A stretch of 51,551 nucleotides of DNA from contig JAPHRK010000022.1 in the NCBI GenBank assembly GCA_026196105.1, positions 1 through 51,551 on the forward strand, read 5' to 3'. The position numbers and the translations under genes are program-made. Shown here piece after piece: positions 43,961 through 51,551 of the stretch. How positions within the stretch are numbered: the stretch's first letter is position 1; each line of letters opens with the position of its first letter. The DNA comes from Rhodospirillales bacterium. GTDB taxonomy: Bacteria > Pseudomonadota > Alphaproteobacteria > Rhodospirillales > JAPHRK01. The notes below the pieces were generated by a model. That model made no database searches, had not been told where the DNA came from, and worked only from the letters and a program-made list of their open reading frames with translations.

Positions 43961-46162
43961 TTATTCCCCAGGTGATATTTCAGTCTGGGCTGCCAACTCC
44001 GCCCGTCGTTTTTCATGCTTGTCTCGACGCTCCTCAAGGCGCTTGCGGGCATCAATCAAAGGGGGGCAACGCTGATCATCATGATAGATGTTTTGACAGT
44101 TGAGGCAGTAGATACATTCGTGGGCGTTGATTTGCCCGTCAGGATGAATGGCCTGTACCGGGCATTTTGTTTCACAGATATGGCAATCTACGCCACATTG
44201 ATGGCGACGTTTGAGCCAGTCGAACATGTTGTTCTTCGCCGGGATCGCCAAAGCTGCCCCCAAGGGGCACAAATAACGGCAGAAAAACCGATGGATAAAC
44301 AAACTGACAAACAAGAGTATCACGGCATAAAGAATAAAGGGCCATTCTCGGACAAACTTTAAAGTAATTGAGGTTTTAAAAGGTTCCACCTCGCTCACAG
44401 CCCCGGCCAGCCCTAACGGTCCAAGGGACAGGGCAAACAAAACCAGGAAGAGTACGTATTTAATAGAGGCCAGACGTTCATGAACGACAAAGGGAATAGG
44501 AATTTGTTTGATTCTGAAAATCACAGAAATTCTGTGCAACAATCCCTGCAAAGCACCAAAAGGACAAAGCCATCCGCAAAACACACCTCGCCCCCAAAAC
44601 AACAGAGCAACCGCAACAAACCCCCATAGTAAGAAAATCAACGGCTCTAATAAGAAGAAGCCCCAGCTAAACCCGGTGAGCAGGGAGTTCACAAAAGTCA
44701 CGATATTAATAACCGAGAGTTGGGCATTGGCGACCATACCAATAAAGCCAAAAGTCACAGCCAAGAAGACAGTCCGGACAATTCGGGAAAAACGACCATA
44801 CTTGGTCAAGATATCTTGGAAGAATAGCATGGTTAAAAGCAGGGCCAGAATAACACAAAGAGTGACAATTTCAGGCAGCCGGTTTTCCCATGCCTGAAAC
44901 CAGACAGGTTCTTCCCCATGGGGGAAAAATGGCCGCAAGGTGGCCGTAAGGAAGTCATCTCCCTTACGAGGCCCACTGATAAGCCAATCTGGGGTGTCAT
45001 ATATTAAAGGAAAAACGGCATGTGCCTTTTCTTGATCCTCAAAATCACGTTCGACCAACAATTCAATTCGCCAAGGCTCTGCCGGATCAAAAGCAGCTTC
45101 AGGCGGTAATACAAACAAGCTAACAGCCCTTAGGGAAGGGGCCTTGGCTATCGGTATTGCTTTGCGAATAGGACGGTGCATCTCCCGAGTTAGCCGGATG
45201 ACCTTATCACCTTGCACCAATCTGATACGATCAAAGTATCCGGTGTTGCGATAGGTGTAACCACGAAAACCATAAAGCCCATGCCCGGCAACAAATAAAA
45301 TACTGGACCCACGCGGCTCTTCATCAATGATTTTACTATAGCGCCCTAAGCCAAAAAGGTTCTGGCCAATTATAGCTGGATTAAACAGCCCGGTATAAAG
45401 CTCAATAAAGGGAGCCTTTCCGTCTTCTCCTTCATAGCCTCCTGTAATCCCAATGCTTTGTCGCAGCTTTGCATCGACTTGGGCATTGTTGAGCTTTATC
45501 TCACTCAAGCCACCTATATTAAGGAGGTCAAGCCAGCTTTTCTCTTCAAAGAAATCCATATCAAGTGCGGATGATTGGGTAATCTGGATTTCTGAGACAA
45601 TACCATAGGTACGAGCAACCATCCGGGCTGATCGAAGAATGCTATCATTAAAGACGAGGGAAGTAATGCTGGCACCACTAATTCCGTCGAGGCCCAATTC
45701 GTCTTTATCAGGAGTACCAACCCGTACCCGATGCCCTATATCCATGCCCTTATACTGTCTGAGGAAAACACTAAGGTCGGATTCGGGGATACCCAATATG
45801 AGAATCGGCTCATGATGTTCGATTACTTTTGCCCCTGTGATAATCCCTTTCAGGTTGAGCCCCACCAAGGTTTCTACAGGTTTACCCGAGTACCCCACAG
45901 ATTTGACTAATTCTGAAGTGAGAAACAGATAACCGACTTTTTCATTGCCTGAAAAAACGGGAGCGGCAGGAGGGTGGCCCTCAGAGCCACCTGCACTGTC
46001 AGCCGATGGGAAAACATCACGCCACACACCTTTTGCGAGTAATTCATCAAGGGAAGCCGCTCGCCCTTCAGAGCTAAGGGTCGCAAGCAAAATGACTAGG
46101 GTATACCCCATAATACCCTTAAATATAAAGGTTTTTAGAAGTATTGCACAAACTCTTAACAC
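43961..46162 (-). CDS. nirI: NirI/NosR-family membrane iron-sulfur flavoprotein
   Basis: A 733-residue membrane protein with an N-terminal signal segment, a periplasmic FMN-binding domain with an ApbE-type motif (DGISGAS, Ser at the acceptor site), several transmembrane helices including two CxxxCP motifs (FCGWLCPFGA and FCRYLCPLGA), and a C-terminal pair of 4Fe-4S clusters in CGVDCHICETKCP and CIYCLNCQ. The family comprises NosR (N2O reduction) and NirI (nitrite reduction); divergence from nirS favours NirI, supplying electrons or aiding nirS expression. I start at GTG 46162 (GAGG 5 nt upstream); ATG 46111 is the alternative. Confidence 0.88.
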   Translation of the reverse strand: MLRVCAILLKTFIFKGIMGYTLVILLATLSSEGRAASLDELLAKGVWRDVFPSADSAGGSEGHPPAAPVFSGNEKVGYLFLTSELVKSVGYSGKPVETLVGLNLKGIITGAKVIEHHEPILILGIPESDLSVFLRQYKGMDIGHRVRVGTPDKDELGLDGISGASITSLVFNDSILRSARMVARTYGIVSEIQITQSSALDMDFFEEKSWLDLLNIGGLSEIKLNNAQVDAKLRQSIGITGGYEGEDGKAPFIELYTGLFNPAIIGQNLFGLGRYSKIIDEEPRGSSILFVAGHGLYGFRGYTYRNTGYFDRIRLVQGDKVIRLTREMHRPIRKAIPIAKAPSLRAVSLFVLPPEAAFDPAEPWRIELLVERDFEDQEKAHAVFPLIYDTPDWLISGPRKGDDFLTATLRPFFPHGEEPVWFQAWENRLPEIVTLCVILALLLTMLFFQDILTKYGRFSRIVRTVFLAVTFGFIGMVANAQLSVINIVTFVNSLLTGFSWGFFLLEPLIFLLWGFVAVALLFWGRGVFCGWLCPFGALQGLLHRISVIFRIKQIPIPFVVHERLASIKYVLFLVLFALSLGPLGLAGAVSEVEPFKTSITLKFVREWPFILYAVILLFVSLFIHRFFCRYLCPLGAALAIPAKNNMFDWLKRRHQCGVDCHICETKCPVQAIHPDGQINAHECIYCLNCQNIYHDDQRCPPLIDARKRLEERRDKHEKRRAELAAQTEISPGE

Positions 46163-46242
46163 CCTAACCTCACTCCATAAAAAAATTTACTTCCTGAAAC
46201 CCTACACTAATATGATGATTAATGGTACAACCGAAGATGTAC

Positions 46243-46256
46243 TTAACAAAAGTCAA
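46243..46256. promoter_or_regulatory. NNR/FNR-type box shared by nirI and nirS
   Basis: TTAAC-AAAA-GTCAA matches the TTAAC-N4-GTCAA pattern associated with the NO-responsive regulator NNR in Paracoccus and differs from TTGA-N6-TCAA by one base. Centred at -41.5 it places a GATAAC-type -10 for nirS (start near 46291) and an AATCAT-type -10 for nirI (start near 46208), so one site could serve both genes. Confidence 0.75.
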
Positions 46257-46335
46257 GGCGAGCGTAAAGTCCGCTACGTGATAACCAGATTACGCAATAG
46301 AAAATGGGCCTTCCAATCGAGGCTCTTACGGGTAG

Positions 46336-48129
<1,794 letters not shown>

Positions 48130-48160
48130 TTATCTCTTTCGATTAGTCACTAACAGTATC

Positions 48161-48195
48161 AAGGCGGCCCACAAAACTGGGCCGCCTTTTTTATT
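48161..48195 (+). terminator. Intrinsic terminator after nirS
   Basis: AAGGCGGCCCA at 48161-48171 and TGGGCCGCCTT at 48178-48188 form a perfect 11-bp stem with a 6-nt loop, followed by a T-run. It closes nirS as a single-gene transcript. Confidence 0.93.
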
Positions 48196-48314
48196 TTTAC
48201 TCAATCCCGCCCAAGAATTTTTTTTAGAAGCCCGGCTAACATCCGCGATCAAACTACTAAGGTGTTTAGGAGTTTCTCAAGCTGGTGGACATCATAAGTT
48301 GGAAGTAGGTTGTT

Positions 48315-48995
48315 TTATTGATTATTATTTGAAATTTCTATTTCCATATTTTTCCTTTTAAGCTCATATGTATAGCTTCCGTTATAAGATGGGCAGCAAT
48401 GAGCATCATCTTTTGTATATAATCTAAACTTTCCTGTTATTCCGTTATGGTATCCATCAATAGTCGTGGTTGTTTCTAAATAACTGCGGGTTATTTCTTT
48501 CAGATTCTTGGTTATCTCTCTACGGCGATTATATTCAGATTGAATAACCGTGATTACTTCTGCCATCAAATCGGACTTACTTGCGCCATTTGAATAAATG
48601 ATTTTTGCGTAAGTTTGCGTACCACCATTATGCCCTGTGCAATTTTTTCCTTGAAAGAATAATAAGAGGTCTTTTTCGTTGTCATCATTAAAATCAGAGC
48701 GAACTGCTTTAATTTCCTTATCATCAACAGGCAATCCATCCATTTGATCGGGATTGCCGTCTCTCCATTTCTTATGGGCTAACGAACCTAAACGTTCATA
48801 ATCACAAAGACTTCCGATTTTCTTACCTTTTAATAATTCTTGCTTCCATTTTTCAATTTCAGTCTTAACCTGATCAACTTGAGTTGTTAGAATATCATTT
48901 TTGTTGTTTTCTTGTTTCGTCCCTTGCGTACAGGCACCTAAAGCAATTAAGAACATTATACATGGAACTAGAAATTCCATCTTTTGGTTCACCAT
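48315..48995 (-). CDS. Hypothetical lipoprotein (226 aa)
   Basis: The start MVNQKMEFLVPCIMFLIALGAC gives a lipobox LGAC with Cys22. AAGGA lies 7 nt before the ATG. The mature protein is hydrophilic. It contains VRSDFNDDNEKDLLLFFQGKN, resembling an FG-GAP or calcium-binding-like D-x-D pattern, then a Lys/Asn-rich region and a CCPSYNGSYTYELKRK end. Codon use is more AT-rich than in its neighbours, hinting at recent acquisition. Family and function are unknown. Confidence 0.75.
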   Translation of the reverse strand: MVNQKMEFLVPCIMFLIALGACTQGTKQENNKNDILTTQVDQVKTEIEKWKQELLKGKKIGSLCDYERLGSLAHKKWRDGNPDQMDGLPVDDKEIKAVRSDFNDDNEKDLLLFFQGKNCTGHNGGTQTYAKIIYSNGASKSDLMAEVITVIQSEYNRRREITKNLKEITRSYLETTTTIDGYHNGITGKFRLYTKDDAHCCPSYNGSYTYELKRKNMEIEISNNNQ

Positions 48996-49192
48996 ACTTT
49001 TTTCCTTACGTATTTAAATAATGACATCGACTCGTCATTTTGAACGACTAGCCAGATACACATTAAGGCAATCACACTTTCTGGACCGCCTTTTTCGTTT
49101 TACAGAAATTTCATTTAAGAATATTTGCAGCACGCCTTAAAAGGGCTATTAATACGTACCATTCTATTTGTTACGGTTTTTTCAAGGCACCC

Positions 49193-49927
49193 ATGGCAGG
49201 ATTTCGCAATCTCTTTCGGCTTTTTTTAGAAGCCCTGCGCGATCTATTGCCGATTATCTTGGTTATTACCTTTTTTCAGGTCATCGTTCTTAAGCAATCC
49301 TTCCCAAATCTCGGAGATACCCTTGCTGGATTAATCTTTGTAGTGGTTGGGTTAACCTTATTCGTACAAGGTTTGGAATTGGGATTGTTCCCAATCGGCA
49401 ATGCTTTAGCCAATGCTCTTGCCCACAAAGGTAGTCTTTGGATTTTGTTTGGTTTTGCCTTTGCCTTAGGCTTTGGCACCACCGTAGCTGAACCCGCTCT
49501 TATTGCGGTGACTGCTGAAGCTGCAACTGTGGCTGCTGGTGGAGGACATATTGAAAACACCGATGTCGCAAAGGGCTCTTATGCAAATTATTTACGCTAT
49601 ACGGTCGCCGTATCTGTAGGCACTGCTTTGGTCCTGGGTGTCTTTCGCATTCTTAAAGGCTGGCCGATTCAGTTTTTCATTATTGGGGGGTATATTCTGG
49701 TGGTTATTATCACCGCTTTTGCTCCACAAGAAATTATTGGCATCGCTTATGATTCAGGCGGTGTGACGACTTCAACCATTACCGTTCCTTTAGTAACTGC
49801 CCTCGGGGTTGGCCTTGCCTCTATGATCCGGGGACGTAACCCGATGATCGATGGTTTTGGCCTCATTGCCTTTGCCAGCCTAACGCCCATGATTTTTGTT
49901 CTCCTCTTTGGCATTGTGATGGGATAG
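49193..49927 (+). CDS. DUF1538 membrane protein, first of two
   Basis: A 244-residue integral membrane protein with about seven hydrophobic segments. Conserved motifs are [15 protein letters not shown] (36-50), [13 protein letters not shown] (93-105), [15 protein letters not shown] (185-199) and [13 protein letters not shown] (220-232). The second gene carries the same motifs in the same order, so the two arose by duplication. The TTxAEPxLIA and [11 protein letters not shown] segments, with small and hydroxylated residues inside hydrophobic helices, look like a re-entrant or substrate path (inference). I know of no established function. AAGG lies 5 nt before the ATG. Confidence 0.9.
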   Translation: MAGFRNLFRLFLEALRDLLPIILVITFFQVIVLKQSFPNLGDTLAGLIFVVVGLTLFVQGLELGLFPIGNALANALAHKGSLWILFGFAFALGFGTTVAEPALIAVTAEAATVAAGGGHIENTDVAKGSYANYLRYTVAVSVGTALVLGVFRILKGWPIQFFIIGGYILVVIITAFAPQEIIGIAYDSGGVTTSTITVPLVTALGVGLASMIRGRNPMIDGFGLIAFASLTPMIFVLLFGIVMG

Positions 49928-49934
49928 AGCAATC

Positions 49935-50750
49935 ATGGACGCCATACTTCACCTACTCTCATCTACGGCGAGTACTGCCTACCAAACAATTTTCGATGTG
50001 CTGCCTATTGTGGCGGTTTTATTTGGCTTCCAGTATCTGGTGGTTCGCAAGAAACTCCCCAACCTTCGCAATATCGTTATTGGCTTTATCTACGTGCTGG
50101 CTGGGTTGACCCTCTTCTTGGTTGGCCTTGAAGCCGCCTTGTTCCCCTTAGGTAAAACCATGGCAGCTCAGCTCACTGACCCAGAATTTCTAGGGGCCGT
50201 TGAAAAAGGGGGAGTGCTCACCTGGATTGACTATGGCTGGGTTTATACCTTTGCCGCCGCCATTGGCTTTTCAACCACCATTGCTGAGCCTTCCCTAATT
50301 GCTGTAGCCTTAAAAGCCGAAGAAATCAGTGGGGGGTCAATCAACTCATTTGGGTTGCGTATTGCTGTCGCCATTGGTGTCGCGGCAGGTGTGAGCTTAG
50401 GGTCATTCAGAATTGTTACCGGAACCCCCCTCCCGATTTATATTATCGTTGGTTATATCATCGTCATTTTACAGACGCTTAGAGCCTCCAAAACAATCAT
50501 TCCACTTGCCTATGATTCAGGTGGGGTCACAACATCTACGGTGACAGTTCCTGTCGTCGCAGCTTTAGGTCTGGGGCTTGCCTCGACCATTGAAGGAAGA
50601 AGCCCCTTGCTTGACGGGTTTGGCCTGATTGCATTTGCTAGCCTATTTCCAATTATGTCAGTGATGGGATATGCCTCCTTAACAGGGTGGCAAAAAAAGA
50701 GAACCGAGCGTAAAAAAGCGTTAAAAGAACAGAAGGATTCAGTATCATGA
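49935..50750 (+). CDS. DUF1538 membrane protein, second of two
   Basis: A 271-residue paralogue of the preceding gene, starting 7 bp after it. It has the same motif order: KLPNLRNIVIGFIYV (40-54), GFSTTIAEPSLIA (111-123), [15 protein letters not shown] (192-206), [13 protein letters not shown], then a charged tail (KKRTERKKALKEQKDSVS) that would be cytosolic and could contact the P-II-like protein. The two halves probably form one heteromeric membrane complex (inference). The stop overlaps the next gene by 4 bp. Confidence 0.9.
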   Translation: MDAILHLLSSTASTAYQTIFDVLPIVAVLFGFQYLVVRKKLPNLRNIVIGFIYVLAGLTLFLVGLEAALFPLGKTMAAQLTDPEFLGAVEKGGVLTWIDYGWVYTFAAAIGFSTTIAEPSLIAVALKAEEISGGSINSFGLRIAVAIGVAAGVSLGSFRIVTGTPLPIYIIVGYIIVILQTLRASKTIIPLAYDSGGVTTSTVTVPVVAALGLGLASTIEGRSPLLDGFGLIAFASLFPIMSVMGYASLTGWQKKRTERKKALKEQKDSVS

Positions 50751-51097
50751 ATTTTAAATTGGTTATGGCACTTGTCAGCATCGATAAAACAGACGTGATA
50801 ATTGAGGCGGCAAGAGAAGCGGGGGCGACTGGGGCCACAACAATCTCCAGCGTTAGGGGTGAAGGATTAAAACCAGAAAAAACTTTTCTTGGCCTGGACC
50901 TCACCGGTCAAAGAGACGTTGTTCTTTTCATTGTTGCCGCTGAAAAATCTCGTTGTATTCTTGAAGCTATTGGTGCGGCTGGAAATTTCGATTCAGAGCC
51001 TGGCGCGGGTGTCGCCCTTGAGATCAACATTGAAGATGCTGTCGGCATGGGAACCCAACTACCAACAATACTTGAAGAGATAGAGGACGAGGTATGA
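50747..51097 (+). CDS. P-II-like nitrogen-regulatory-family protein
   Basis: A 116-residue protein with a P-II ferredoxin-like fold: FKLVMALVSIDKTDVIIEAAREAGATGATTISSVRGEG, then a T-loop region (about 38-56, LKPEKTFLGLDLTGQR), a VVLFIVAAEKSRCILEAIGAAG second half and the IEDAVGMGTQ end. The T-loop is a few residues shorter than in GlnB and lacks the Tyr that is uridylylated in enterobacterial P-II. So it is a P-II-like protein, probably nucleotide-binding, coupled to the DUF1538 proteins through 4-bp overlaps on both sides, reminiscent of GlnK-AmtB or SbtB-SbtA (inference). Confidence 0.85.
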   Translation: MNFKLVMALVSIDKTDVIIEAAREAGATGATTISSVRGEGLKPEKTFLGLDLTGQRDVVLFIVAAEKSRCILEAIGAAGNFDSEPGAGVALEINIEDAVGMGTQLPTILEEIEDEV

Positions 51098-51486
51098 GTG
51101 ATAGGGCATTCACAAAAGTAAGTGAGGTAATGACAGCAACAGTTCAATCCATTGCTCGTACCGCCACTGTCGCCGAGGCGGTAGCCGCCATGAAAGAGCA
51201 CCAGGTTAGTTCTCTTGCAGTTGAACGCCGAGGGCCTGATGACGAGTTCGGCGTTATTACTGTTTCCGATATCGCCCAGGCTATTGTCAAATATGACAAG
51301 CCTCTTGAGCGGGTTAATGTGTATGAAGTGATGTCTAAGCCAGTTCTGACAGTTCCTGCTGACATGAACATCAAATATGCAATTCGCTTGCTTGTGAAGT
51401 TTGGTCCATCAAGGGCTGTGGTTGTTGATCAAGAAAGAGCACCTGTAGGGATTGTTACCTTACGGGACATGGTCCTTGGGACATGA
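51094..51486 (+). CDS. CBS-domain pair protein
   Basis: A 130-residue protein with two CBS motifs: VSEVMTATVQSIARTATVAEA...GVITVSDIAQAIV and VYEVMSKPVLTVPADMNIKYA...GIVTLRDMVLGT. Tandem CBS domains form a Bateman module that binds adenosine nucleotides such as AMP or ATP. No attached catalytic domain is present. The gene overlaps the P-II-like gene by 4 bp and the next gene by 4 bp, so all products are likely made together. It is likely a second nucleotide sensor for the DUF1538 complex (inference). Confidence 0.92.
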   Translation: MSDRAFTKVSEVMTATVQSIARTATVAEAVAAMKEHQVSSLAVERRGPDDEFGVITVSDIAQAIVKYDKPLERVNVYEVMSKPVLTVPADMNIKYAIRLLVKFGPSRAVVVDQERAPVGIVTLRDMVLGT

Positions 51487-51551
51487 CCCAAAAACCATTG
51501 GAAGCTGACAACCCTTTTGAAGCTGCTGCCTCAATCATTTCAAAGGGGCAT
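51483..51551 (+). CDS. Fifth gene of the DUF1538 operon (partial, runs off the right edge)
   Basis: An ATG at 51483 overlaps the CBS-gene stop (ATGA) and opens a frame to the end of the window, 23 codons starting MTQKPLEADNPFEAAASIIS. The overlap matches the pattern of the other junctions, so it is likely the next operon gene. Too little is visible to identify it. Confidence 0.6.
   Translation, partial: MTQKPLEADNPFEAAASIISKGH

Overview
The window is chromosomal DNA from an alphaproteobacterium, most likely a marine, NirS-type denitrifying member of the Rhodospirillales or a close order. Evidence for the class: the small-PurL/PurQ/PurS form of FGAM synthase next to a DUF1476 gene (F1-ATPase zeta inhibitor family) and purB; an Suv3-type helicase followed by an S4-domain gene; CIRCE-controlled groESL; and moderate GC. 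The genus cannot be fixed from sequence alone.

Layout. 1-97: right end of an IS5-family insertion sequence. 98-337: a gene-free strip packed with stem-loops. 338-4333: purL, purQ, purS and purC, transcribed leftward. 4409-8545: an NRDE protein, two tandem YkgJ-like cysteine-cluster proteins, a periplasmic solute-binding protein, the zeta-inhibitor homologue and a 46-residue membrane protein too short for ordinary gene calling. 8662-12663: purB, an MFS transporter and nnrS, leftward. 12763-14794: an exported fumarylacetoacetase-fold protein, a STAS-like protein and a Sel1-repeat protein. 14983-19585: a diguanylate cyclase, radC, map, sfsA and an NDUFAF5-like methyltransferase, leftward. 19666-24747: comF (rightward), then a PDZ lipoprotein, an S4 protein, the Suv3-like helicase and hpf (leftward). 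24987-32766: htpG, a hypothetical protein, nadE-cysS, a soluble hybrid histidine kinase and a 48-residue acidic protein. 32941-41661: three uncharacterised or poorly characterised genes including a KAS III-like enzyme, a DinG/XPD-type Fe-S helicase, a PAS-GGDEF protein and an AEC transporter. 41791-43869: groES-groEL with CIRCE. 43961-48129: divergent nirI and nirS. 48315-48995: a lipoprotein. 49193 to the right edge: a tightly coupled operon of two DUF1538 membrane proteins, a P-II-like protein, a CBS-pair protein and a fifth gene that leaves the window.

How genes work together. Purine synthesis (purCSQL and purB) is on one side. Nitrite and NO metabolism is split: nirI/nirS share one NNR/FNR-type box, and nnrS has its own FNR-type box placed at -41.5 from a well-positioned -10 element. 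Two diguanylate cyclases, both with I-site motifs, and a hybrid kinase add signalling. The most interesting uncharacterised system is the DUF1538/P-II/CBS operon, whose make-up resembles a nucleotide-sensing membrane transporter. Other points worth attention are a covarying two-hairpin repeat after purL and nnrS, and the small membrane-protein gene at 8405-8545, which has its own promoter, leader inverted repeat and terminator.
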